A stretch of 64,000 nucleotides of DNA, taken from NCBI GenBank assembly GCA_964354375.1, contig CAYGZQ010000002.1, positions 41,464-105,463 of the forward strand. Direction: 5' to 3'. This document shows, piece after piece, positions 17,298-26,473 of this stretch. Positions within the stretch are counted from its first letter, which is position 1; every line of letters begins with the position of its first letter. The stretch is from CAYGZQ01 sp964354375 [NCBI: uncultured Planctomycetota bacterium]. GTDB taxonomy: Bacteria > JAJVIF01 > JAPKYR01. The notes under the pieces were generated by a model that saw only the letters and a program-made list of their open reading frames with translations, searched no databases and was not told the DNA's origin. Position numbers and translations under genes: made by a program.

Positions 17298-20126
17298 ATG
17301 CGAGCTGCGAAGCGGTTTTGGGTCATTTTTCTGCTTCTCATCATGGGTTGCGGCGGACGAGGGGGTATTACACTGCCGAATGCCGGTGAAAATCCCCAAC
17401 CCGACCGTCCCGGATCGGCTGCAAGAACGATCTGGGGCATGTGGCATGTGAGCATCGACTCGAACACCCTCGACGCGTCGATTGATCCGATACGCGGGGC
17501 GCAGTTCACGGCCAATGTCACCAGGTTCATGCAGCCGCCGATCAGCCCGATCAATCTCCTCAGCATCACAGTCGACCCGGAGAGCGATCCGCCGAACGGC
17601 TACTTCGTGCTGTACATCAGCGCCCATCATCCGTTCCCGGGGATTGCCAGGCTGAGCGGGTTCGATGTGAGGGGGATTCTGTTCTCGGACGGATCGATCC
17701 AGGGAATCCACGACCCGGGCGTGCTTCGCGCAGGTCCAGGGGACACTCGGCTGGTGAACGCGGACGGCTACACCCGCTGGTGGAACTGGCCGGAGTTCAT
17801 GACGTACGGGAAGATTTTCGGAGCCACTCAGGGTGCATCCGCTCCAGTATGCCAGCCGACATCCACCGTGAACGGCTACAAGTACTTCGCGGACGGTCTC
17901 GATTCCGATCAGCCTGTCGCGTCTCTCGATCCCCTGTCCAGAGGATTCTTCAGGACCGTGCCGGGAGTGAACACGCGCCGCTACGAAGTCCGGTTCAAGC
18001 AGGTGGGCGGACAGACGGTTTTCGCTTTCAACTACGCGATCGACGCGAGCTGGTCGCTGCCCGACCCTGCGTATGAGCCGGACTATCCGGTCGAGGCATT
18101 CGATCTGTCGGCGAACTGCCGGGAAGCGTTCAATGTGTCGGTGGACGACACCGGATCGACCGCTTGGTACGTGGACGAGACGCATAGCGGTGGCGAGTTG
18201 GCGCTCCGGATAGAGGTATTTGACTGGCAAGGCGGAGCAAGCGGAAATGTTCCGGGCGAAGTGTCCGGCATTTTCCTTGAGGGCGGAGTTTTGCCGGGCG
18301 AGTATGATGTTTTAGCGAACGCGGCGATCCTTCCGGGCACAACCGCGAACTCGTCGATTTACGAGGTGGAAATCGCCGATTTGAGCCTGACAAGCTCAGG
18401 ACTATTCGAGCTTTTCGGGACTGTGGAGAGCTCGAACCCCAACACTTACAAACCCCAGGTACCCAATGGGGATGCGTTTGAGTATCCCGCCGCACCGCTA
18501 GCGGCTTACTTCACGTGCAGGGTTTCGGTGCTCGACGCCGCGCCTTTGGAAATCAGCATCACCGGGATCGAGCCGGACGAGGGCGTCCCCGACTGCACTC
18601 CGGAGCATGTGGTGATCACAGGCGATGGTTTCATCGACGGCGCCACAACATTCCGGCTGGAACGCGCAGCCGAGCCGGATATCGCAGCGGAGAATGTCCA
18701 ATGCATCAGCGTGAGCACGATCGAGGGCGATCTTCTTCTCGCCGGAGCTCTTCCGGGACCGTGGGACGCGGTGGTCGAGAATCCCGGGGGAGCAACCGAC
18801 GCGCTTGATGACGGTTTCACCGTTTTGCCCGCGATCTATGTCGACGGCGACAACGCCGGTGACCCGCTCATGGACGGCACGCCGGATCATCCGTTCGACA
18901 CGATCCAGAAGGGGGTCGACGCCGCGTACGGGTCGAGCGACGAGCCGGTCATCGTCGATCAGTGCCTGTCGAACTATGCCCCGTTTACGCTCCACGATAA
19001 CAGCCATGTCATCGGCTGCAACTGGAACGACGGATCGGGATGGCCCACAGTCACGCAGGAAGACCAATTCACCTACGGACCCAATGTCAATAACGTCACG
19101 ATCGAGGGGCTGTTCTTCGATCTCTACCTTCACACCGGCACGTACGATCCCAATTGGCACTATTATTATTCATACGGTGTGTATTTCGATCAGGGCACCG
19201 GCATCACAATTACGAGATGCAAGTTCTCGGGATACGGGACGGTGCAGTTCACCTATTTCGTGCATTTCCTCCGCTCGTCCGATGTGGAAATCTCGTACTG
19301 CGAGTTCACGAATCTGTTTCGTCGCGGACCGACCAACGAGGCCCGGATGTTCAGCGTCCTGGATTGTGAGAGCGTAACGGGCCTCCTGTGCCATCATTGC
19401 GAGTTCCACCACATAGGTTACGATCAGGCGGATTCGGGCGAGTACGGCAGCCAGACCGAAGTGATAAGGACCTACGGCTGGGACCCGCATACATCGAACG
19501 AGGACTTTCACAATCTTCTCATCTACGATCTTTTTGACAAGACAAACGCCGTCGGGCAGACTCAGAATTACCTTTCCGCTTTCGGCATTTATCAGCCATC
19601 GGGAGACTATTTCAAGCTCCATAACGTTACGGTCGACGACATACGTCACGCGGACCCCCCGTCCGACACGATCGTGGAGTCGGGACACGTGAACGCAGCA
19701 TATATGGCGCAGGTATGGGCAGAGGTCAGGACATGGAAGAACAACATTGTCTCGAACATCCAGCCCACGGATGAAAGCATGGAGAGCGGGGTCAGCTCGT
19801 ATTATGGCTGGTGGGTCGACAACTACTGCGATCCGCCCCCCTCTCCTCAGCCAATGGACTATTCTCTCTGTTCCAGCCTGGGGAAACCGCTGCCCAACGG
19901 AGCGAATACGTGGCAATGGGATTCGGGATTCATCAACCAGTGCAGCGCGGGTGTTGGGTGCTACCAGAATTCGCAGGATATCGATCCGATGTACGACATG
20001 ACCCCCGGTTCCGGCTTCTACCATCCGACCAATCCGCTGATAGCGTCCGGCGCGGACGATGGGTCCGAGATGGGGGCGTTTGGAGGTCCGGAAGGCGACT
20101 GGATTCCGCCGAGCCAGTTGGAGTAG
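17298..20126 (+). CDS. Surface lipoprotein: shared N-terminal module plus right-handed beta-helix
   Basis: About 942 residues; ATG at 17298 (GTG at 17292 also in frame). The signal peptide ends in the lipobox IMGC. Residues about 40-270 form the module shared with four other proteins here (SIDPIRGAQF, GFDVRGILF, NADGYTRWWN, FNYAIDASW). A second beta domain (NCREAFNVSV... to about 410) follows, then an IPT-like stretch (ITGIEPDEGVP). From about 515 it is a right-handed beta-helix beginning YVDGDNAGDP...HPFDTIQKGVDAA. It probably sits on the cell surface, binding or cleaving polysaccharide. No catalytic residues could be assigned. Confidence 0.82.
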   Translation: MRAAKRFWVIFLLLIMGCGGRGGITLPNAGENPQPDRPGSAARTIWGMWHVSIDSNTLDASIDPIRGAQFTANVTRFMQPPISPINLLSITVDPESDPPNGYFVLYISAHHPFPGIARLSGFDVRGILFSDGSIQGIHDPGVLRAGPGDTRLVNADGYTRWWNWPEFMTYGKIFGATQGASAPVCQPTSTVNGYKYFADGLDSDQPVASLDPLSRGFFRTVPGVNTRRYEVRFKQVGGQTVFAFNYAIDASWSLPDPAYEPDYPVEAFDLSANCREAFNVSVDDTGSTAWYVDETHSGGELALRIEVFDWQGGASGNVPGEVSGIFLEGGVLPGEYDVLANAAILPGTTANSSIYEVEIADLSLTSSGLFELFGTVESSNPNTYKPQVPNGDAFEYPAAPLAAYFTCRVSVLDAAPLEISITGIEPDEGVPDCTPEHVVITGDGFIDGATTFRLERAAEPDIAAENVQCISVSTIEGDLLLAGALPGPWDAVVENPGGATDALDDGFTVLPAIYVDGDNAGDPLMDGTPDHPFDTIQKGVDAAYGSSDEPVIVDQCLSNYAPFTLHDNSHVIGCNWNDGSGWPTVTQEDQFTYGPNVNNVTIEGLFFDLYLHTGTYDPNWHYYYSYGVYFDQGTGITITRCKFSGYGTVQFTYFVHFLRSSDVEISYCEFTNLFRRGPTNEARMFSVLDCESVTGLLCHHCEFHHIGYDQADSGEYGSQTEVIRTYGWDPHTSNEDFHNLLIYDLFDKTNAVGQTQNYLSAFGIYQPSGDYFKLHNVTVDDIRHADPPSDTIVESGHVNAAYMAQVWAEVRTWKNNIVSNIQPTDESMESGVSSYYGWWVDNYCDPPPSPQPMDYSLCSSLGKPLPNGANTWQWDSGFINQCSAGVGCYQNSQDIDPMYDMTPGSGFYHPTNPLIASGADDGSEMGAFGGPEGDWIPPSQLE

Positions 20127-20136
20127 TCGCCAGTGT

Positions 20137-20227
20137 ATCCAAGGCCCGAACGTAAGTGAGGGCGCATTCCTAATCGGCCAATATAGCTGCGGTTGACAGC
20201 GCCCTCACTGACGTTCGGGCCCTGGAT
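20137..20227. terminator. Long hairpin between convergent genes, likely bidirectional terminator
   Basis: 20137-20165 (ATCCAAGGCCCGAACGTAAG and onwards) pairs with 20199-20227 with few mismatches. It lies between two convergent lipoprotein genes. Its left arm is the same motif that flanks the repeat elements at 8419 and 17107, so it is both a dispersed repeat and a plausible transcription stop. Confidence 0.55.
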
Positions 20228-20243
20228 ATGGATTCCGGGATGT

Positions 20244-23200
20244 TCAATACAGATCGTAAATCTTGAGACCGATCCGCGTGTGCATTTCGTAAAGGATGCC
20301 CTTGTTGTCAAGAAGTCCGGTGTTGGGGAAACCGGGGCAGGGAGTGGTCACCTCGCCGAAGACCTGCGGATCGTTGGGCGGCCAGAGATTGACCGCGACC
20401 GTCGGGCTGACGTCATCGGCGACGTAGGCATTCTGGCTGTCGATTGCCATGAATTTCATGCTGGGCGCGTACGGAAGCGTGACTGATCCGACAACGCTGG
20501 GCGCATTGCCGGTGCTGATGTCGAGGACCTCGAGGGTATCGCTTGTGAGCATGTACAGGTAGTCGCCGCGCACCTTGAGCTCGTTGATATTATGAGCCAT
20601 TGGAAGGCTGTTCACCTGCTGCGGTGCATCAATGTTGCTGAGGCTGAAGACCAGGAGGGTTTGTCCGTTCGAGCCATACATGTAGGAGCCTTTGAGCGCC
20701 AAATGCCACGCCGGCCAGGGAATCATCACGGGCCCCAGCGCTGTAACCGTCGGGAAAGAGCTGATGTCATAGACATATATCAGCCCATTGAGCAGACTGA
20801 CGTAGCAGCGGGCGTCCGTAAGGGCCGGGGAGATGACATCCCCCCCGAGGTTCTCACTATATACGGCAAGCAACTCAGGGATGGCCCCCCCGTCGACGAG
20901 GGCAAAGCTCTGTCCCTGGCTGGATCCGATCGCAAAGACATCACCGAGTACAGCGATAGAATCGAAGTACAACCCCGGGATGGGCCAACTTACTGCGACA
21001 ACCGGGTGAAGGACATCGGTGTTGTCCAGGAAAGTGAGCGCCCCGAAAGAGCCGTCGCTCTGGCAGAAAATGCCGTAGTCTCCTGTGAAGGCACCGCAAA
21101 TGGGGGCGTTCACGCATTGGGCGTAGGTCATCAGTATCGGACTCAGCGGTATGCTGAGATCATAGACCGCGAAGCCGCCATGCTCACAAACACACATCAG
21201 AATATCCCCGTCCGCGTCCAGGGATATCGGGAGGGAAAACGTATCCTCGCTGGTCACCACAGTGGGATTATCAGGACTGGAAAAGTCGACGACCGTGACG
21301 CCTTCGTCACCGTCGGCTGCGTAGCACGTGGTTCCATGGACACAGATGTTCACTCCGTCACCCGGCAAATCGGCATAGCCGTGAGCATTAAGCTGCGTAA
21401 CCGGCGAATAGCTCAGGACACTCACTCCGGAGACGGGACCGGGCATCACGTAGCTGTGGACAAGATACCAGCCCGAGACCTCAAGGTCCTTGAATTCAGC
21501 TCCCCCACCGGAATAGGCATTGCCGTTCGGGGTGACATCCAGAGGGTTCTCGACCACGAAAACCCTGAGTTGGGCTGGGAATAACACGGCAAGCGAAGTA
21601 TGGGAACCCTCGGGGTCAATGACTTCGAGGTCAATGGGTTTCTCGTCGATCACGAAGTCGCTCACCCAGACGGGAGCCGCGGGATTGACCAGGTAATCGT
21701 AGATGCTCACGCGCCAGTTGAGGCCCGTCCCTGCGGCTACATACATGTATCGGGAATCCATCGCGATATCCGCCACCCCGCTATTAACCACGAGCGCATC
21801 CTCGGTCAGCTCGGGCGCGGCCGGATCCGTGAAGTCAACCATGTCGATTCCCGCCGGATTCGCGGTGGGGTCCTCCCACGAGTACATGTAGGGATAATCA
21901 AACGCCGGCTCGGAGCCACATTTGTCGTAGATTCGGGACACAAATACAGCACCGCCATAGTCGGACACGTCGTAAACCCAGTATCCGACCACTCCTGCCA
22001 GAAAGGCGTAGTCGCCATGCTTCTTGACCCAGATTGCGTCACAATCAAGATTCCAGGGCGTGATGTCGACCGGATTGTCGGGAATGGTGTCGACGATGCT
22101 GAAGTCCGATTCCAGAAGGTAGACCATTGCGCCCCCTCCGGAGATAGTGAACTGGTCGACTCTGAGCCTTACGTAGTAAGTGCCGGGACCCAGGTCCAGC
22201 GGATCAAGCTCGATTTTCAGGATGCCGCCGCCCACGATGGTCGATTTGTCGAGCAGTTGCGCCTGTGAATCGTAGAACTCTATCTTGGCCTTCTGGGCAT
22301 CTTGATACCATCGGATTTCTCCTTCCGGTCTGAAGCCGGGGGCGATCTCGAAGAAGTACCAATCCTCGTAATCGACAACGTCGCACAACGTGTCCTCGAT
22401 CTGATCGCCGGGCCCGATCGGCTCCGCCTCCGGCATGGAGTTGTTCATGTCGGCGTCGCACGGGGGATCGACAATGTCGACCGTAAGAGCCTGCCAGGAT
22501 GAAATCGCCGATGATACTGCCGCTGGGTAGCCGAGGCCCTGGTCGTAGGTCTGGCCGTCGTTGGATTCTGCCCTGACCGCGACCAGGGCAGTTCCCGGCT
22601 GCGACGGAACCGCCTTGCCCGTCAGGTCGACTGAGTACTGCGCCTTGATCGGGGTCTCGCCCACCAGCGTGCCGTCAACCACTCCCGCATAGAGATCGGG
22701 GGCGTACGCGCGCACGAGATTGACCTGTCCGGCGATGTCAGCCGCAGCCTGTCCCTGCCAGTCATGGACATTAGTCGCAAGCCTCAGAACTCCGCCCTTC
22801 ATGCCGGTCTCGCTGTCATAGAATAGCGTGTTGACCGTCGGCACGACGACCACATCGTACGGCTCGGGCTCATTCGCACTCAGCGGGAAATCATCCGGGA
22901 CAGCGGAAGGCGGATTCGGACTCGGCGCGGCCCACGATGCATCGACGGCATAACCATAGATAACCTGGGGTCCGGGGTTCATCGGAAATCTGATCAGGTA
23001 CCTTCTCGTGTTGCTGCTTCCCGCGGTGAAAACACCGCGTCCGGTGTCGGCATCCATCGCGGTGTTGTGGACAGAGCCCATGCTGTCCGTCGCCTCGAGC
23101 GCGTCGGCGAAATATTTGTACGGGTTCACAGTCGCGGTGAGGCTGCTCGCCGACGAGTTCGTCAGGACCCCCTGCGTGTAGCCGAACATCCCCGACTGAG

Positions 23201-23693
23201 TGAATTCGGTCGGATTCCACCATCGCGTATACCCGTCCGCGTTCTCAAGCCTTGTCTCGTCCCAGTCGGCGAATTTCAGAGAGCCGATATCGAGCGTGCC
23301 CGGCGTCATGAGGATGCCCTTCACGTCGAATCCCGCGAGCTGGGGCTTGGTTCCGAACGGGTGCTTGAGAGTGATGTCAAACGCGAAGAGGCCGTTCGGA
23401 GGATCGGATTCGCTCGGGACCGCAGCCGCGCTGACTCCCATCGTGGTGTTCAGGATGCCGGTGACATTGAGGTGCAGGTCGGCGGATCGAGCGGGCAGGG
23501 CGGTGATCGACAAGCTGTCTGTATCTACACTGAGCGACCAGAAGCCAAGGCATCGATGTCCTGAGCCCGACTCAGTTGCACGGACCGGGGTGGCTTGTTT
23601 GTCGAAATCAGTGTCGGGAATCGTCGGATTCCCCTGGCAACCCGTCACCACGACCAGAATCGCCGGCAGCAGAGATAAAAGCCGCTTGAGCAT
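20244..23693 (-). CDS. Surface lipoprotein: shared N-terminal module plus beta-propeller
   Basis: 1149 residues. The signal peptide ends in the lipobox VVTGC (Cys about residue 19). The shared module spans about 45-285 (FWSLSVDTDSLSI, GFDVKGILM, NADGYTRWWNPTEF, YAVDASW), followed by the second beta domain (to about 420) and a PPC-like domain (DADMNNSMPEAEPIGPGDQI... GTYYVRLRV, about 425-535). After NPVDITPWNL the remaining 600 residues are irregular LVIVD-like propeller blades (YAFLAGVVGYWVYDVSD, TCYAADGDEGVTVVDF). An adhesive or carbohydrate-binding surface role is an inference; no enzyme motif is visible. Confidence 0.82.
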   Translation of the reverse strand: MLKRLLSLLPAILVVVTGCQGNPTIPDTDFDKQATPVRATESGSGHRCLGFWSLSVDTDSLSITALPARSADLHLNVTGILNTTMGVSAAAVPSESDPPNGLFAFDITLKHPFGTKPQLAGFDVKGILMTPGTLDIGSLKFADWDETRLENADGYTRWWNPTEFTQSGMFGYTQGVLTNSSASSLTATVNPYKYFADALEATDSMGSVHNTAMDADTGRGVFTAGSSNTRRYLIRFPMNPGPQVIYGYAVDASWAAPSPNPPSAVPDDFPLSANEPEPYDVVVVPTVNTLFYDSETGMKGGVLRLATNVHDWQGQAAADIAGQVNLVRAYAPDLYAGVVDGTLVGETPIKAQYSVDLTGKAVPSQPGTALVAVRAESNDGQTYDQGLGYPAAVSSAISSWQALTVDIVDPPCDADMNNSMPEAEPIGPGDQIEDTLCDVVDYEDWYFFEIAPGFRPEGEIRWYQDAQKAKIEFYDSQAQLLDKSTIVGGGILKIELDPLDLGPGTYYVRLRVDQFTISGGGAMVYLLESDFSIVDTIPDNPVDITPWNLDCDAIWVKKHGDYAFLAGVVGYWVYDVSDYGGAVFVSRIYDKCGSEPAFDYPYMYSWEDPTANPAGIDMVDFTDPAAPELTEDALVVNSGVADIAMDSRYMYVAAGTGLNWRVSIYDYLVNPAAPVWVSDFVIDEKPIDLEVIDPEGSHTSLAVLFPAQLRVFVVENPLDVTPNGNAYSGGGAEFKDLEVSGWYLVHSYVMPGPVSGVSVLSYSPVTQLNAHGYADLPGDGVNICVHGTTCYAADGDEGVTVVDFSSPDNPTVVTSEDTFSLPISLDADGDILMCVCEHGGFAVYDLSIPLSPILMTYAQCVNAPICGAFTGDYGIFCQSDGSFGALTFLDNTDVLHPVVAVSWPIPGLYFDSIAVLGDVFAIGSSQGQSFALVDGGAIPELLAVYSENLGGDVISPALTDARCYVSLLNGLIYVYDISSFPTVTALGPVMIPWPAWHLALKGSYMYGSNGQTLLVFSLSNIDAPQQVNSLPMAHNINELKVRGDYLYMLTSDTLEVLDISTGNAPSVVGSVTLPYAPSMKFMAIDSQNAYVADDVSPTVAVNLWPPNDPQVFGEVTTPCPGFPNTGLLDNKGILYEMHTRIGLKIYDLY

Positions 23694-23848
23694 ATGGCAC
23701 CTGCCTATCGATCAGTATCGCCGTGGAGAAAGAGTAGCATTAGCGGCTGCCCACCGAAAGGCAAAGCCATGACGAACCACATCGGTCCCGGGGAGTCCTA
23801 AATGCAGGTATAATGAAAGTGACAATCGGGAGAGTCTGACCAACGACG

Positions 23849-24511
23849 ATGGCCGATTATCATCGAGCAGTTCTCCACAATTTCCTGTTTTTCGCTTCCT
23901 GGCTGGTGCCACTTGCGGTCTCCATCGTAGTTATGCTGGTGGGGTTCATCAGGTGGCGTTCGCCGTCATCCTGGAGACTCCGGTTCTGGGGAGGCTTCGC
24001 AGCAGTCATTATCTTCGCGGCCTTCATTCTCTTTTCATCTTCCAATGACCATTCCTGGCGCCCGATCCCGGTAGTGCCGCCCTGGCATATGACGAGGGAC
24101 AATCTGAGCACAATCCAGATTGCTGTCGAACGTTACGCCGATCACAACGATGGCCACTACCCTCTGACGATTGAGGATCTGTTCACTGAGCCGATCCTGA
24201 ACTCGACCCCAAGGAACCGCTACACCGGTAAACTGATGGTGGAAATCCCGTTCGGAGCAACTCCCTGGGAAGGCGAGTTCACCTACGTCCCAGTCAAGCA
24301 GGGCGAGGATGTGATTGGCTACTACCTTATTGCCTACGGCGGCAAAGATTGGCGAGGAGACGATATCGACGGAGACGGGCAACCCGACCACGTCCTTCAG
24401 GTCCTCTCGAGCAAAGATGCGCACCCGGAGACACTCCTGCCTCCGCTGGAAGAGCTGCTTCGCGCCTCAAAAGCCTCGTCCAGATCCAAACCCCAGGGCA
24501 ACGGTTCCTGA
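23849..24511 (+). CDS. Membrane protein with pseudopilin-like C-terminal domain
   Basis: 220 residues. Two hydrophobic helices lie at about 13-31 and 48-66. A soluble domain starts at about 85 with MTRDNLSTIQIAVERYADHNDGHYPLTIEDL and continues to IAYGGKDWRGDDIDGDGQPDHV. This layout (helix, then Y...G.YP..L, then a GKDG..Dd.DGD loop) is that of GspG-type major pseudopilins, where the loop binds Ca2+. The N-terminal anchor is not a pilin helix. A TATAAT box lies at 23809-23814. Function unknown. Confidence 0.6.
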   Translation: MADYHRAVLHNFLFFASWLVPLAVSIVVMLVGFIRWRSPSSWRLRFWGGFAAVIIFAAFILFSSSNDHSWRPIPVVPPWHMTRDNLSTIQIAVERYADHNDGHYPLTIEDLFTEPILNSTPRNRYTGKLMVEIPFGATPWEGEFTYVPVKQGEDVIGYYLIAYGGKDWRGDDIDGDGQPDHVLQVLSSKDAHPETLLPPLEELLRASKASSRSKPQGNGS

Positions 24512-24543
24512 ACTGTGAGTTGTCCGTTCGTCCGTCCCGGCGA

Positions 24544-24679
24544 GTGCATCGCCGGGCTACTTCGAGTAACGGCTGTGATAGTGCGGCTCGGCGGGAGCCT
24601 CGCCCTCCCGATCCAACTCCTTTGTCACCAGTTCATTGAGTTTTGAGACAGCCTCGTGCATCGCCGGGCTACTTCGAGA
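24544..24679. repeat. Direct repeat GTGCATCGCCGGGCTACTTCGAG
   Basis: The 23-base unit occurs at 24544-24566 and again at 24657-24679. The second copy overlaps the last codons and stop of the isocitrate dehydrogenase-like gene. Between them is a GGCGGGAGCCTCGCC palindrome. Confidence 0.7.
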
Positions 24680-25793
24680 CGTACTTCGCCACTTCCTGGG
24701 CTACCTCGAGCGTTGTGTTTGTGCCGCCCATATCGTAGGTGCGTACGCGGCCCTCTTTGATCACGCGGGCGATGGCGTTCTCGACGCGAGCGGACATCTC
24801 TTTCTCCTCGAGCCAGTCGAGCATCAATTTCACCGTGAGGAGCATCGCCATCGGGTTCACCTTGTGCATCCCGGCGTATTTCGGCGCTGAGCCGTGCGTG
24901 GGCTCGAACAGCGCGAGACCGTCGCCGATGTTCGCGCTCGACGCAAACCCCAGTCCGCCGACAAGCTGGGCCGCGAGATCGCTGATGATGTCCCCGAACA
25001 TGTTGGACGTGACCAGCACATCGTAATCGAGCGGGTTCTTCAAAAGCCACATGCACATGGCGTCGATGTTGGTCTCCCACAGAGGAATTCCGGGATATTC
25101 CTTCGCGATCTTCCTCGCCTCGCGGATCATGAGACCGCTGGTCTCGCGTATCACGTTCGGCTTCTCGACGATGGTCACGGATTTCCGTGAGTGCTTTTTC
25201 GCGTACTCAAACGCCGCTCGGATGATTTTCTGCGCTCCGGGACGCGTGATAATGCGGCACGATATCGCCATGTCGTGGTTGGGCACGCTGTCGAACTTCT
25301 GGAAAGCTTTCGAGCTCTCGCGCAGAGCCTTGCGAACCCCTTCCGGGACCGGATGGAACTCCACGCCCGAGTACAGGTCCTCCGTGTTCTCTCTGAAAAC
25401 GACGAGGTCGATGCCTTCCTTGTAGTTGAGCGGGTTGCCCGGGTAGGCCTTGCAGGGTCGGAGGTTGGTGTGCAGGTTGAAAAGCTGCCTCAGACGAACT
25501 ATCGGGGAGCGATAGACAAAACCCTTCCCCTGCAGCTCCGGGATAAGCTCATTCTCCGCCTCTTCCTTGGGCTTTGACGTTATCGCGCCAAAGAGACAGC
25601 AGGTCGTGTTTTTCAAAAGGTCGATCGTACGCTGGGGAAGCGCGTCTCCCTCGGTGCGCCAGAACTCCCAGCCGATGTCGCCGGGGATGTATTCCGCGTC
25701 AAGTTTGATGGCGTCGAGGACGATCTTCGCCGCGTCCATTACATCCCTGCCGACCCCGTCGCCGGGAAGCCACGCGATCTTGTACTTCGGCAT
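24669..25793 (-). CDS. Isocitrate/isopropylmalate dehydrogenase family enzyme, probably isocitrate dehydrogenase
   Basis: 374 residues of the beta-decarboxylating dehydrogenase family, which oxidises and decarboxylates isocitrate, isopropylmalate or homoisocitrate. Seen: LPGDGVGRDV, substrate helix SPIVRLRQLFNLHTNLRP, VVFRENTEDLYSGVEF, the metal-site DIISDLAAQLVGGLG, and HGSAPKYAGMHKVNP. The Lys-Tyr in that last motif matches the NADP+-binding pair of E. coli isocitrate dehydrogenase, so NADP use is likely by analogy. Genes for an aconitase-family hydro-lyase and a citrate synthase-like enzyme lie upstream in the same direction, favouring isocitrate as substrate. Confidence 0.82.
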   Translation of the reverse strand: MPKYKIAWLPGDGVGRDVMDAAKIVLDAIKLDAEYIPGDIGWEFWRTEGDALPQRTIDLLKNTTCCLFGAITSKPKEEAENELIPELQGKGFVYRSPIVRLRQLFNLHTNLRPCKAYPGNPLNYKEGIDLVVFRENTEDLYSGVEFHPVPEGVRKALRESSKAFQKFDSVPNHDMAISCRIITRPGAQKIIRAAFEYAKKHSRKSVTIVEKPNVIRETSGLMIREARKIAKEYPGIPLWETNIDAMCMWLLKNPLDYDVLVTSNMFGDIISDLAAQLVGGLGFASSANIGDGLALFEPTHGSAPKYAGMHKVNPMAMLLTVKLMLDWLEEKEMSARVENAIARVIKEGRVRTYDMGGTNTTLEVAQEVAKYVSK

Positions 25794-25835
25794 TTAGTTC
25801 TCCGTATGTGGTGAAGATCAAGAAAAAGAAAGACT

Positions 25836-25947
25836 AACCACGAAGACACTAAGGACACCAAGAACACAAAGAGGAAGTCAAGCTAGCGATGTCCGATTTC
25901 TCCCGTTCTTCTTTGTGTCCTTCGTGCCCTTAGTGTCTTCGTGGTTA
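25836..25947. repeat. Inverted repeat AACCACGAAGACACTAAGG type
   Basis: The arms 25836-25874 and 25910-25947 are near-perfect complements of almost 40 bases, between the dehydrogenase gene and the small-subunit gene. It could form a long hairpin in the mRNA and damp downstream expression. Its sequence belongs to a style of repeat that I know from many environmental genomes. Confidence 0.8.
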
Positions 25948-25955
25948 CTCTTCTC

Positions 25956-26453
25956 TTATCCCCTTTTCGACTTGACCCACTCAACGAGTCCGCCGCATTC
26001 GAGAATGCCCCTGACCTCTTCGGGCAGTGGCGGGAACGGGAATTCCTCTCCGGAGGACGAGATGATCACGCCTCTTTCGAGGTCGACGGTAATCTCCTCG
26101 CCCCTCTCGATCGCGTCGACCGCATCGGCCTGCACGATGACCGGCAGTCCGGCATTGATGCAGTTGCGGTAGTAAATCCGCGCGAAGCTCTTGCCTATCA
26201 CCGCCCCCACACCGGCCGCCTTCAGGCAGAAAACCGCCTGCTCACGGGACGACCCGCATCCGAAATTGGTGCCTGCGACGATGATGTCGCCCGGCTTGAC
26301 AGCTTTGGTGAAGGACGGGTCGAGGTCCTCGAACGCGTGCTTCGCCATCTCGTCGAGCTCGGTCACCGTGTAGGTGTATTTTCCGGGGAAAATGACGTCG
26401 GTGTTGACATCGTCCCCGTATTTCCACGTTCTGCCTTTGATGGATTTAGACAT
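25956..26453 (-). CDS. Aconitase/3-isopropylmalate dehydratase-family small subunit (copy 2)
   Basis: 165 residues; swivel domain with [22 protein letters not shown] and the [19 protein letters not shown] signature. The substrate loop reads GKYTYTVT instead of a YLRT/YLNT-type sequence and differs from copy 1 (HLHITD), so the two pairs probably act on different substrates. It follows its large subunit by 20 bases. The neighbourhood suggests citrate/isocitrate, but this is inference. Confidence 0.85.
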   Translation of the reverse strand: MSKSIKGRTWKYGDDVNTDVIFPGKYTYTVTELDEMAKHAFEDLDPSFTKAVKPGDIIVAGTNFGCGSSREQAVFCLKAAGVGAVIGKSFARIYYRNCINAGLPVIVQADAVDAIERGEEITVDLERGVIISSSGEEFPFPPLPEEVRGILECGGLVEWVKSKRG

Positions 26454-26473
26454 GTTCGATCCTCGCCTTTGAG

